Origin: Candidatus Curtissbacteria bacterium RIFCSPLOWO2_02_41_11
GTDB lineage: Bacteria; Patescibacteriota; Microgenomatia; Curtissbacterales; GWA2-41-24
DNA: 49,643 nucleotides
NCBI GenBank assembly: GCA_001775055.1
Contig: MFBU01000005.1
Coordinates: forward strand, 1-49,643
Direction of reading: 5' to 3'
In this document: positions 1 to 7,586 of the stretch, in pieces
Layout: each line of letters starts with the position of its first letter
Position numbering within the stretch: the stretch's first letter is position 1
Made by a program: the position numbers and the translations under genes
Notes under the pieces: generated by a model
Told to the model about the DNA's origin: nothing
The model's database searches: none
The model's input: only the letters and a program-made list of their open reading frames with translations

Positions 1-1
1 T

Positions 2-1120
2 GACGATGCCGGTGCTGCCTCCTCAACTAACTGCAAGTTTGCCTATTATGACGGTACAGCTTCCACCGCCCCCCAAGTTGACCTTGCCGACTGTGACACT
101 ACCAACTGTTTCCCTTCACCGGCTACTTTGAGCGCTCCATACGTTCCTTTGGCTTTTGATGCGCCGTCTTCGAAAAACAGCGAAGGTGGAGTTACTAGCC
201 TTTCGTGGCCGCATACCACTTCGGGTACTGATCGGATTCTTATTGTTGGAGTCAGTTTAAACAGAGGTGCATCCTCCATTACCGGAGTTACTTACAATAG
301 CGTAGCCATGACCAACATAGGAACTGCTGGTTTTGGTACTGCTTTTATGTCTCTTTGGCAATTAGTAGCCCCCGCCACCGGCGAGCATGATATTGTTGTT
401 AGTCTTAGTGGGTTTGCCGAAGTTATTGGTGGTGCGACGAGTTGGACAGGCGTACACCAGACGACGCCGCTTGGTACTTTCGCATCAGCCACAGGCACTA
501 GTACTTCACCATCCGTAAATGTGACAAGCGCTACAGGGGAGATGGTAGTTGATACTCTAAACGCCAGAGGGACCGCAACTGCCACTGTAGATCCAAGCCA
601 GACTGAACGATGGAATCTGTTGACCACCGGCGCAGAACCTGTGCGCGGTACGGGTAGCAACGAGTCGGGAGCAGCAACTGTCACCATGTCTTGGACATTG
701 GGTGCTTCGGAAGGTTGGGCGATTGGCGGAGTCTCTCTTAAACCAGTCGGTACAACTAATCTTAGTTCTGTTTCCTTATCTTTGGATACGACCAATAGTC
801 AGCTTTACGCCCATGTTATTAAAGACACTAATGAAAAGGCCTATTTTAAGTCCAGTGATAAAACGACAATCTCCTGGACTGGCGAATATGATTACGGCTG
901 GTCAGGTTCAGGCGACCATTTAGGCCATATCAACTCGCCGATTACCGGGACAAACGCCAACGAGATTGCCGCAGTTTTGCGGGAGACCAACAATTACGAA
1001 TTTGCCACATTGCCGGAAAGAGCCCTATTCTTGTTAGGCGCAGTGCCGTTTTTGCCGAAAGTATTTGGTAAACTTAGAAGGAAAAAAGAAGGAGGTAAAC
1101 ATTTTCAATTTAAAATTTAG
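2..1120 (+). CDS. Secreted surface protein, 3' portion, with exosortase-like C-terminal sorting tail
   Basis: The reading frame is open from base 2, so the gene starts upstream and the ORF-track start (TTG at 128) is an artefact of the window edge. The visible 372 residues are rich in Ser, Thr, Gly and Val, as in extracellular beta-sandwich domains; a repeat-like unit runs from about DRILIVGVSLNRG to WAIGGVSLKP. A second, aromatic-rich segment (YDYGWSGSGDHLGH) precedes the end. The C-terminus is tripartite: LPERA, then the hydrophobic stretch LFLLGAVPFLPKVFG, then KLRRKK. That is the architecture of PEP/PEF-CTERM-type sorting signals. An exosortase-family protein lies 2.4 kb downstream, so I infer the tail is its substrate signal. 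Adhesion or cell-wall function is a guess; no catalytic motif is seen. Confidence 0.75.
   Translation, partial: DDAGAASSTNCKFAYYDGTASTAPQVDLADCDTTNCFPSPATLSAPYVPLAFDAPSSKNSEGGVTSLSWPHTTSGTDRILIVGVSLNRGASSITGVTYNSVAMTNIGTAGFGTAFMSLWQLVAPATGEHDIVVSLSGFAEVIGGATSWTGVHQTTPLGTFASATGTSTSPSVNVTSATGEMVVDTLNARGTATATVDPSQTERWNLLTTGAEPVRGTGSNESGAATVTMSWTLGASEGWAIGGVSLKPVGTTNLSSVSLSLDTTNSQLYAHVIKDTNEKAYFKSSDKTTISWTGEYDYGWSGSGDHLGHINSPITGTNANEIAAVLRETNNYEFATLPERALFLLGAVPFLPKVFGKLRRKKEGGKHFQFKI
1088..1096 (+). promoter_or_regulatory. Strong Shine-Dalgarno GAAGGAGGT deciding a non-ATG start
   Basis: This is a near-perfect anti-16S complement lying inside the last codons of the surface-protein gene. No ATG, GTG or TTG follows at a usable distance. 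The in-frame codon 5 nt after GGAGG is ATT (1101), which makes ATT the best start for the next gene. Confidence 0.6.
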
Positions 1121-1520
1121 AAGGCCGAGATTAAGATTTTTGCGGCGTGCCCAGGAGCCAGAAAAACTCGATTCAAAAAGGCCAGTTGGAGATTTAGTTA
1201 AGGTTGTTGTTTCGCTCATCTTATGGATAGTCATCGTCGTTTTTGCTGTTAAGATTTTTAACAAAGGCTTGCCCAAAATTCCAAGCAACCTGATTGATTG
1301 GACAGATTGGACGGATATCATGGATAGGACGCCGGCGGCTTCGCCAGTGGCAACTGCCCCAACTCCTAGCGCACAACCTAGCCTAATCCCAAACCCAACA
1401 ACTAGTCTGCCAGCCCCTTCGCCAACTTCTTCGACAAGTTCTCAAGGGCCGTCCAAAGTTACGCGTTCGTGCATTGTTTGTGCCAATGCCAGTCCGAGTC
1501 CGAGCCCGAGTCCAGAATAG
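1101..1520 (+). CDS. Small bitopic membrane protein with Pro/Ser/Thr-rich tail, possible ATT start
   Basis: The function is not recognised. The ORF track begins at TTG 1065 with no ribosome site, whereas a strong GAAGGAGGT points to ATT 1101. The product would be about 139 aa: a basic N-terminus (KFRRPRLRFLRR), one transmembrane helix (VVVSLILWIVIVVFAVKIF), a short DWTDWTDIMD repeat, then a low-complexity tail of Ala, Pro, Ser and Thr ending PSPSPSPSPE. The tail resembles an extracellular, possibly O-glycosylated, spacer. It overlaps the upstream surface-protein gene and sits just before a TMTC-like glycosyltransferase, so it could be an acceptor or partner; this is inference from position only. 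Confidence 0.55.
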   Translation: MFNLKFRRPRLRFLRRAQEPEKLDSKRPVGDLVKVVVSLILWIVIVVFAVKIFNKGLPKIPSNLIDWTDWTDIMDRTPAASPVATAPTPSAQPSLIPNPTTSLPAPSPTSSTSSQGPSKVTRSCIVCANASPSPSPSPE

Positions 1521-1555
1521 TGAATAGTCAATAGTCTAAAGTGAAAAGTTAAAAT
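1513..1555 (+). repeat. Degenerate 7-nt tandem repeat (GAATAGT-type), single arm
   Basis: Successive 7-mers GAATAGT, GAATAGT, CAATAGT, CTAAAGT, GAAAAGT follow each other from the end of the preceding CDS almost to the ATG at 1561. No inverted partner is seen nearby. Confidence 0.6.
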
Positions 1556-1560
1556 AAAAA

Positions 1561-3549
1561 ATGCCAATTATAAGACTGCTTTTTAATACCAAATTTCAGC
1601 TTGCTATCATTATTCTCTTGACGGTCGGCGTTTATGCTAACACATTTGGTAATCAATTGGTTTGGGATGATAAGACCTTCGCCGATTGGGAATTAACCGC
1701 AAGTTTTAAATCCTTGCCGCAATTTCTCAAAGGTGCACTGCCGCATCCCCATGAGGGGGATTATCGCCTCTTTAAAGGGATTATTTTAACCTTTGACAAA
1801 GTAGTATTTGCAAATTCCCTGTTTGTTTTTCACTTGCAGGCGATTTTAATTCATTTATCGGCGACACTTTTAGTCTATTTTCTGACAAAGAAGATCTTTG
1901 AACTAGAAACAATAAACGATAAACGAGAAACTGTGCTAAAAGTTTCTAGTTTCCAGTTTCCGTTTTCAGGTTTAGTCGCCTTTTTGACAGCTCTTTTATT
2001 TGGGGTTCACCCAGTCCATGTTGAGGCGGTTACATTTATAACTAGTAGCACGGATATTTTGGGCATTAGCTTTTTGCTGGCTGCCTTTTACTTCTACATC
2101 AGGGCAAGAAGTGAGTATCAATATCGAAAAAAGAGGCTGGCCATTAGCGGTCTTTTGGCACTGTTGGCCTTTGCCAGCTACGAGATTACTTTTATCCTGC
2201 CAGTGCTTGTAATTCTTTACGATTTCTGTTTTCCAATGAAAATTAAAGAGAGCGCAAAAGAGAGAATTTTTAGGCATCTTTATTTTTGGGGAATTTTGGC
2301 AAGTTATGCTGTTTTTCGGTTTGGGATTTTGAAATTAACCGAGAAAAGGGAATTTCTGGAGAACAGTTTTTATCTAACGATGTTGGCACAGGCAAAAGCA
2401 ATCTGGGAGTATATACAAATCATTGTTTTCCCATTGAATCTAACCATAAACCACAAACTCCCAAGCGGCATAAGCTCGCTTCACTATGTTGATTACAATG
2501 CGCAATCCTATCTTTCTCAGAAAATCACAGATTTATCTTTCTTATTTTCGGCAGCAGTCATAATCGGGGCAGTGGCAGCTGCTATTTTTTTATATAAAAG
2601 GTTACCGATTGTTACATTTTGTATATTTTGGTTTTTTGCCTCCATGGCAATAGTTTCCAATATTATTCCGCTTGGCAATTTTATGACAGAAAGGTATTTG
2701 TTTTTAGCATCGTATGGCTGGAGTCTGTTATTGGCATACATGGTCAGCCAAGTTGTTACTTCCAAGTTCAATCTCACAGTCAAATTCTCAGCTCTTAGTT
2801 CTTACCTTTCAGTTCTAGTGATGGTTTTAGCGGTGATAGGATTTACAACCATATTGGCTTTTTACTCAGTTAAGACATATCTGCGAAATCGAGACTGGCG
2901 TGATTCGTTTACCCTTTGGTCTTATGAATTGGCAAAATCTCCAGACAGTGTTCTGGCAAGTAATAATTTAGGCAATACCTATAAAGATAAAGGGGATTTA
3001 GCACGCGCCATTCAACTTTACGAGCGAGCAGAGGCTAAAAACTCAAGACGATTGAGCAAAGTTAACCTGAATCTTGGCGATGCTTATTGGGAAGACGGAC
3101 GCTTGGAGAAAGCCCTGGAGCAATATCAAAAAGCCATTGAGGCGGACAAGCGAGAGCCTTTGGCTTACTATGGCTTAGGTAGACTTTATGTGCAGCAAAA
3201 AAAGACTGACTTGGCGATTGAGGCATACACTAAGACTTTAGATTTAAACTCACTCTATTACCCGGCTTATATAGATTTAGGTGCCATTCTGGCCGAGACC
3301 GGCAAGCTGGATCGGGCGATTGAAAAGTTTACAATTGCAGCCAAAATAAAACCAGAGGAGGCCCTGCCTCACAGAAATTTGGCAGGTGTTTACAAGAAGC
3401 AGGGTAAACTTGATTTGGCAATTGCCGAATATCAAATGGCGCTTAAGCTTGATCCTGGAAATGAAGAGATAAAAAAGCAGTTACAAGAAACCCAAATTAG
3501 GCGCAATATCAAAATCAATCAAAATCAGCAAAAAGAAACAGAAAACTAA
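1561..3549 (+). CDS. TMTC-like GT-C membrane glycosyltransferase with C-terminal TPR repeats
   Basis: This 662-aa protein has an N-terminal polytopic half (about 9-11 helices to residue ~440) and about five TPR motifs from ~455 to 640 (for example ASNNLGNTYKDKGDLARAIQLYERA). The early loop after helix 1 carries FGNQLVWDDKTF, the acidic-pair position of GT-C enzymes. This arrangement matches the TMTC/DUF1736-type protein O-mannosyltransferase family, which transfers a sugar from a polyprenyl-phosphate donor on the outer face of the membrane. Residues ~115-137 (ETINDKRETVLKVSSFQFPF) are encoded by a 7-nt-periodic palindrome and look like an in-frame insertion in a loop. It sits between the surface protein and the exosortase, suggesting modification of sorted proteins (inference). 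Confidence 0.75.
   Translation: MPIIRLLFNTKFQLAIIILLTVGVYANTFGNQLVWDDKTFADWELTASFKSLPQFLKGALPHPHEGDYRLFKGIILTFDKVVFANSLFVFHLQAILIHLSATLLVYFLTKKIFELETINDKRETVLKVSSFQFPFSGLVAFLTALLFGVHPVHVEAVTFITSSTDILGISFLLAAFYFYIRARSEYQYRKKRLAISGLLALLAFASYEITFILPVLVILYDFCFPMKIKESAKERIFRHLYFWGILASYAVFRFGILKLTEKREFLENSFYLTMLAQAKAIWEYIQIIVFPLNLTINHKLPSGISSLHYVDYNAQSYLSQKITDLSFLFSAAVIIGAVAAAIFLYKRLPIVTFCIFWFFASMAIVSNIIPLGNFMTERYLFLASYGWSLLLAYMVSQVVTSKFNLTVKFSALSSYLSVLVMVLAVIGFTTILAFYSVKTYLRNRDWRDSFTLWSYELAKSPDSVLASNNLGNTYKDKGDLARAIQLYERAEAKNSRRLSKVNLNLGDAYWEDGRLEKALEQYQKAIEADKREPLAYYGLGRLYVQQKKTDLAIEAYTKTLDLNSLYYPAYIDLGAILAETGKLDRAIEKFTIAAKIKPEEALPHRNLAGVYKKQGKLDLAIAEYQMALKLDPGNEEIKKQLQETQIRRNIKINQNQQKETEN
1903..1969. 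repeat. Heptameric palindrome inside the TMTC-like coding sequence
   Basis: The left arm (1903-1932) carries AAAC every 7 nt (GAAACAATAAACGATAAACG). The right arm (1941-1968) carries GTTT every 7 nt (GTTTCTAGTTTCCAGTTTCC). The two are reverse complements in register, separated by 8 nt. The reading frame is kept. Confidence 0.75.
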
Positions 3550-3550
3550 T

Positions 3551-4144
3551 ATGCAGACAGAAGGTGGGCAAAAAGTTTCAAGATTGAATGTTTCCAAAGA
3601 TACCTTTATTACACTTTTTTTAATTCTAGTGTTGGTTTTACTTTTTATGCCTTTTTTGGCGACTTTTAACGACCTTTTGACAAGACTAGTAATCAATCTG
3701 AAGGGTTATTGGTTTATTCGAGAGGTGATTGTGCCTTTTGAAGTGCGGATGGTGGCGGTGGTTTTGGCAACTTTGGGTTTTGAAGTGGCGGTGACGCGCG
3801 AGTATGTAATTTTGGGTAACAGCCAACCATTCTTTACGGAAATTGTTTGGAACTGTATTGGCTGGCAATCATTACTGTTTTTTGTGATTACGGCTTTTAT
3901 TGGATTGCAGGGAGACAGATATACTAACTTCTCTAAGTTTAAAGCCTTAATAATCGGTGCTTTTGGGACATTCTTAGTCAACATATTAAGAATTGTAGCT
4001 GTAGTTTTGGTTGCTTACTTCTTTGGACAGTTTCCGGCGACTATTATTCATGATTACGGTTCGCTTTTGGCAGTAATCATCTGGCTATTTGGGTTTTGGT
4101 GGTTTGTGTATGCCTTCGTCTTAGAAACGAAGGCCGCGGATTAA
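3551..4144 (+). CDS. Exosortase/archaeosortase-family transpeptidase-like membrane protein
   Basis: This is a 197-aa polytopic protein with about 6-7 helices. The three invariant residues of the exosortase/archaeosortase family are visible: Cys102 in IVWNCIGWQS, Arg147 in VNILRIVAV, and His167 in IIHDYG, each at a membrane edge. Family members cleave a C-terminal (PEP-CTERM, PEF-CTERM or similar) signal and anchor or transfer the protein. The length is short but normal for compact Xrt proteins lacking extra domains. It starts 1 nt after the TPR protein stop codon, so the two are co-transcribed. The likely substrate is the LPERA-tailed protein at the start of the window. A decamer repeat overlaps the stop codon. 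The exact subfamily is not assignable by eye. Confidence 0.8.
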   Translation: MQTEGGQKVSRLNVSKDTFITLFLILVLVLLFMPFLATFNDLLTRLVINLKGYWFIREVIVPFEVRMVAVVLATLGFEVAVTREYVILGNSQPFFTEIVWNCIGWQSLLFFVITAFIGLQGDRYTNFSKFKALIIGAFGTFLVNILRIVAVVLVAYFFGQFPATIIHDYGSLLAVIIWLFGFWWFVYAFVLETKAAD

Positions 4145-4172
4145 CGCTGATTGTTGCTGATTAACGCGGATT
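4133..4172 (+). repeat. 10-nt tandem repeat overlapping the exosortase stop codon
   Basis: Four decamers end in GATT: (GC)CGCGGATT, AACGCTGATT, GTTGCTGATT, AACGCGGATT. The TAA stop at 4142-4144 lies inside the array, so the last residues (AAD) are repeat-encoded. Confidence 0.65.
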
Positions 4173-4245
4173 AGGTTGGTCTACCAAATTTTTTTGGGTT
4201 ATTCGAATCCTTCGGGACAAGTAAACGCATCAAAGCTTCAAATTC

Positions 4246-4275
4246 TTGCAAAATGTTGGGGATAAAAATTAGAAT
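4246..4275 (+). promoter_or_regulatory. Sigma70-type promoter giving a leaderless response-regulator mRNA
   Basis: TTGCAA (4246-4251), an 18-nt spacer, and TAGAAT (4270-4275). The ATG at 4282 begins 7 nt after the -10 element, where transcription should start, so the mRNA is predicted to be leaderless or nearly so. Confidence 0.55.
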
Positions 4276-4281
4276 AAAATT

Positions 4282-4650
4282 ATGGATATGAAAAAGAAAG
4301 TTTTGTTAATCGAGGATGATCTACTTACTGCTAGGGCTTACCAAAAACTTTTGGAAAATGCCGGCTTGCAAGTTGTGTGTGCATTAGACGGGCATGATGG
4401 TTTAGAAAAAAGCCACCAAGGTTATAACTGCATTATTTTAGATCTTGCCTTACCCAAACTTTCCGGCTGGCAGGTTTTGGAGAGGCTTAAAAAACATGAT
4501 GGACTCAAACATATACCAGTTATAATCTGTACGGTTTTAGATGGAGAAGACCATCGCAAAAAGGCAGCTGAAATGGGCGCCCATGCTTTTGTCAATAAAT
4601 TCAAAGACAATCTTTTGGAAGAAGTTAAAAATGCCTTGGAGTTTTTTTAA
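4282..4650 (+). CDS. Single-domain (CheY-like) response regulator
   Basis: The 122-aa product is a complete receiver domain and nothing more. The acidic pair is in LLIEDD near the N-terminus, the phospho-acceptor Asp is in CIILDLALP, the switch Thr/Ser position falls in IICTVLDG, and the conserved Lys is in VNKFKDN. Such stand-alone receivers relay phosphate or act by protein contact. No histidine kinase is visible nearby, so its partner is elsewhere. It has its own promoter and is followed by a convergent membrane-protein gene 13 nt away. A second in-frame ATG at 4288 is an alternative start. Confidence 0.85.
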   Translation: MDMKKKVLLIEDDLLTARAYQKLLENAGLQVVCALDGHDGLEKSHQGYNCIILDLALPKLSGWQVLERLKKHDGLKHIPVIICTVLDGEDHRKKAAEMGAHAFVNKFKDNLLEEVKNALEFF

Positions 4651-4663
4651 TTGTTTCGTTCTT

Positions 4664-5284
4664 CTAAATCATTCGGGGAAATTTTTGGGCAAGATTAAAA
4701 CGGATGGCCAAATAGGACCAGAGCCAAATTGACAGGGCGATTGAGGCAAATATATAAAGAAAGTCTCCGGCTACTGAAATGTTTTGAAACCCTTTGACCT
4801 CATCCAGATAATAAAAAAATTCAGCAGTTGTCATTAATAAGAATCCTGCCCCAAAGGGAATTAAATCTCGGTGTTGGGTGTTATAGGCAATTTCAAAAAC
4901 GTTTATGGAAATTAGCAGAGTTTGGACAGCCAAGAGCTGGTGGGATTTAAAAAGCAAAAGGGAAGCGATGGCAATGACAGTGATAAAACGCAATTTTGAA
5001 TGGGAATCGATTATAAAAGAAGCAAATATTAACCAAAGCCCAAGACTATGCATCCAAAAAGTAAATTGGGGTTCATTAATTGTCGAAAAGCTAGAAACCA
5101 GGTTAAGGGCAAATGAAACTGTTAACAAGATGAAGCCGGTAGCCCTCAAAATTGCTTTTATTTCAATTTTTAAAAGAAGCGCATCAATATAAAGCCAGAT
5201 AATCGCTGCCAGTGTTGAAGCAGTTATAAAATTAGCTAAAATGAAAATTAACTGACTGACTTGCATATGATTCAAGTAAAACAC
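4664..5284 (-). CDS. Polytopic membrane protein of unknown function
   Basis: The 206-aa product is strongly hydrophobic, with about 7 predicted helices (for example LIFILANFITASTLAAIIWLY, FITVIAIASLLLF, FLYIFASIALSIWLW). Charged residues are few and no catalytic motif is recognised. The true start may be the second Met (MQVSQLIF, seven residues in). It is the only minus-strand gene in the first 13 kb and converges on the response regulator. A seven-helix sensor-like fold is conceivable given that neighbour, but nothing in the sequence proves it. Confidence 0.6.
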   Translation of the reverse strand: MFYLNHMQVSQLIFILANFITASTLAAIIWLYIDALLLKIEIKAILRATGFILLTVSFALNLVSSFSTINEPQFTFWMHSLGLWLIFASFIIDSHSKLRFITVIAIASLLLFKSHQLLAVQTLLISINVFEIAYNTQHRDLIPFGAGFLLMTTAEFFYYLDEVKGFQNISVAGDFLYIFASIALSIWLWSYLAIRFNLAQKFPRMI

Positions 5285-5333
5285 TTCATTTGTGGTTGAT
5301 CAATAGGTTGAGAAGTTGTAGAGTTTCTTTTGA

Positions 5334-7562
5334 GTGAGAAAATCGGCCCCGATTTTTTTATTGGGATTTATTACATTATTTTTTATCTGGCCACTTTTTA
5401 AATTCGGCTACACTGCCCAAACTGGTTCTTTGGAACCGGCGACTTTGGTTTTAGCAAGACGCGTGGCCGAGCAGGGTATTTTGGGTTGGGAATCGAGTTG
5501 GTATTTGGGTTTTCCGTTTAGATTTGCCGGACCACCTGCCTCTTGGTGGGTATTAGGTGCGATTGAGAAAATTGGCATTTTTGATCTTTTGGCAGTTTAT
5601 CGGATATTAAAAGCACTTGCTTTAGTTGCTTTTCCGATAACTTTTTATTTTTTGGCAAGGAGAGTATTTGGCGGTGTTTCAGCGGGTCCTGTCAAAGGCT
5701 CGTCCCAGCCGACGTCCTCGGACGAAAGGTCAACATTATTCGATACGGAAATTCATCAATTAACGTCCGGAGTAAATCGCGTCCTGCGGGCGCTCGATGG
5801 GACTCCCTCCGCCCGCGCCACCCGCTTTAAGATTGGAAATTGGAAATTGGAAATTGGAAATTCCCACTTCCCAGCCTTTTTAGCTAGCTTTTTTTTGATC
5901 ATGTTGCCTTCTGTCGGTTACATCTTCAAAAAGTTTTTTGTACTCGGGAGTGGGTTTGGCTTTGCCCCAGCTTGGATGCAGCAGGAATTTTCTCGAAGTT
6001 TGGGTCTGGCGCTTCTACCTTTGGTTTTAATTTTCTATTGGCGGCTTTTGGAGAAGATTAACTATTCTCGATTAGTCGCAACAATAATCGCAACAGCTCT
6101 GCTTTTTCTGACAGATGGGGTAACTTCGCTTGCACTTTTGGTTGGACTGACAGTAATCGTGATTATCGAGGCACATAAAGGTGATACTGCGCGCAAAGTA
6201 GCTGCCGTGGGTCTTGCACTGGTATTAGCGTTTTTACTAGATGCCTTTTTCTTTACACCGCAAAATATCCGCTTGATTGCTTCTTCGCCTTCGATTTCGG
6301 GAATTGGGCTGGTTTCATTTATTAAAGTGATGGTTCAGGCGGCAATCGGTCTTGGGCCGGCGGTTTTGGTAGTAGCTTCGATGAAGCTTTTAAGCAAAGG
6401 TAGGCAGTCTTTAGCTTTTATTTGGCTGTGGCTTTTGCCTTTTATTGCGATTACTTTGCTGTTTTATTTTTCCAACCGCCAGTTTTTGACCGAATACACC
6501 CGCTTTTTACCGGAGATGGAAATGGGGATTGCGCTTTTGTTGGGTTATTTGATTGCCCAAAAAGCATCAAGTATTAAGTATCAAGTATTAAGTATCCAGA
6601 GTTTATGGTCAGTTGTTGTCCTGGGAGCAATTTTGATTACTGTCGTGTACAGTTTTTATAAAACGCCGGCGCGCTGGCAAATATTTAAAACAAATCCTAA
6701 CATCAAGAACTCGGTTGAATATCAGATAGCCAAGTGGCTGGATCAGCAACTGACAACTAACAACAAACAACTAACAACTGACATCCCGGATAGGGTTTTT
6801 CTTTCCGGCTCAACGGCTTTTTGGCTTAATGAATTTGCGCCCGATGTTTGGCAGGTTAGAGGCGGCATTGATCAGGCTTCGACTAATCCGTCTTGGGCGC
6901 CGGCTGTCTATCATGTGCGCACAAGTCCAGATGCTGAAACTAGCCTTTTATGGCTGAAAGCCTTAAGGGTTGGTTATTTGGTCGTCCATGATCAAAGTTC
7001 GGGCGAGTATTACCATGATTTTGTCTATCCTGCAAAATTTGAGGGAAAGTTAGAGAAAGTTTTCGATAATCAGGCCGGCGATAGAATATATCGAATTGAT
7101 TCCCCAATGGCCTCTGTGACAACGCAAGCGGGCTTAAAAGACTTACTTTTGCCTGACCCTGCCAAAAGGAATGAACGACAAGCGCTTGATGTGTATACTG
7201 GTTGGTTACAAGCGGGAAAAAGGGCAAAATTGGAAGAAACAAGTAATGGACTTTTGGTAAAAGCTGAAATTGGCAAGGATGAAGTTTTGGCATTGGGAAT
7301 AACTTATGATCGCGGTTGGCAAGTCAAAGACTTACAGGGCGAAAAACTTAAGACAGCCGCTGATCCTTTGGGTAATTTAGTCATTTTTCCCCAAAAAGAA
7401 GGAGAGCAGACAATTACTTTGAAATTTCAAGAAGGAGTCGATCTTTGGCTGGGAATAGCTGTTTCTTTGGCGACTTTAGTCTTTATTAGATTTATCCTGT
7501 CCAAAAAACTGCCGATAATATTGGAAAGAGCCCAGAAAGGGTGGGAGGAGGAAGAGGAGTAA
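5334..7562 (+). CDS. Large GT-C/PTPS-related membrane protein
   Basis: This 742-aa protein with a GTG start has a signal-anchor helix, then a large periplasmic-type loop with LVLARRVAEQGILGWESSWYLG. About 10 more helices follow up to residue ~450, then a soluble C-terminal domain and a final helix. The order resembles the membrane proteins annotated as 6-pyruvoyl-tetrahydropterin synthase-related (PF10131-like), probable GT-C glycosyltransferases. The C-terminal tail GWEEEEE recalls WWEKEDE and WWQKEDEE in the two larger relatives downstream. Three stretches look inserted: residues ~118-178, IKYQVLSIQ (7-mer repeat), and QQLTTNNKQLTTD (7-mer repeat). Substrate unknown. Confidence 0.65.
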   Translation: MRKSAPIFLLGFITLFFIWPLFKFGYTAQTGSLEPATLVLARRVAEQGILGWESSWYLGFPFRFAGPPASWWVLGAIEKIGIFDLLAVYRILKALALVAFPITFYFLARRVFGGVSAGPVKGSSQPTSSDERSTLFDTEIHQLTSGVNRVLRALDGTPSARATRFKIGNWKLEIGNSHFPAFLASFFLIMLPSVGYIFKKFFVLGSGFGFAPAWMQQEFSRSLGLALLPLVLIFYWRLLEKINYSRLVATIIATALLFLTDGVTSLALLVGLTVIVIIEAHKGDTARKVAAVGLALVLAFLLDAFFFTPQNIRLIASSPSISGIGLVSFIKVMVQAAIGLGPAVLVVASMKLLSKGRQSLAFIWLWLLPFIAITLLFYFSNRQFLTEYTRFLPEMEMGIALLLGYLIAQKASSIKYQVLSIQSLWSVVVLGAILITVVYSFYKTPARWQIFKTNPNIKNSVEYQIAKWLDQQLTTNNKQLTTDIPDRVFLSGSTAFWLNEFAPDVWQVRGGIDQASTNPSWAPAVYHVRTSPDAETSLLWLKALRVGYLVVHDQSSGEYYHDFVYPAKFEGKLEKVFDNQAGDRIYRIDSPMASVTTQAGLKDLLLPDPAKRNERQALDVYTGWLQAGKRAKLEETSNGLLVKAEIGKDEVLALGITYDRGWQVKDLQGEKLKTAADPLGNLVIFPQKEGEQTITLKFQEGVDLWLGIAVSLATLVFIRFILSKKLPIILERAQKGWEEEEE
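5685..5870 (+). repeat. Foreign-looking in-frame insertion in the 742-aa protein gene
   Basis: The membrane sequence RRVFGGVSAG resumes at FPAFLASFFLIM. Between them lie about 60 polar residues (GPVKGSSQPTSSDERS...). The DNA here is richer in GC than its flanks, contains an inverted GCGGGCG...CGCCCGC, and ends in a perfect ATTGGAA heptamer array (5832-5862). Confidence 0.6.
6567..6597 (+). repeat. In-CDS 7-nt tandem repeat (TCAAGTA/TTAAGTA)
   Basis: TCAAGTA, TTAAGTA, TCAAGTA, TTAAGTA and then TCC: four heptamers forming a perfect 14-nt duplication, translated as SIKYQVLSI between two membrane segments. Confidence 0.7.
6747..6781 (+). repeat. In-CDS 7-nt tandem repeat (CAACTGA/CAACTAA)
   Basis: Five heptamers: CAACTGA, CAACTAA, CAACAAA, CAACTAA, CAACTGA. 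They are translated as QQLTTNNKQLTTD in the loop preceding the soluble domain. Confidence 0.7.
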
Positions 7563-7586
7563 CAATTGACAATTGACAATTGACAA
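7563..7586 (+). repeat. 7-nt tandem repeat (CAATTGA)
   Basis: About three copies of CAATTGA directly after the TAA of the 742-aa gene, running into the dispersed element at 7587. Confidence 0.65.

Noticed and set aside
292-795. 167-aa minus-strand ORF
   Set aside because: It is the antisense shadow of the surface-protein gene, with no start context and low-complexity translation.
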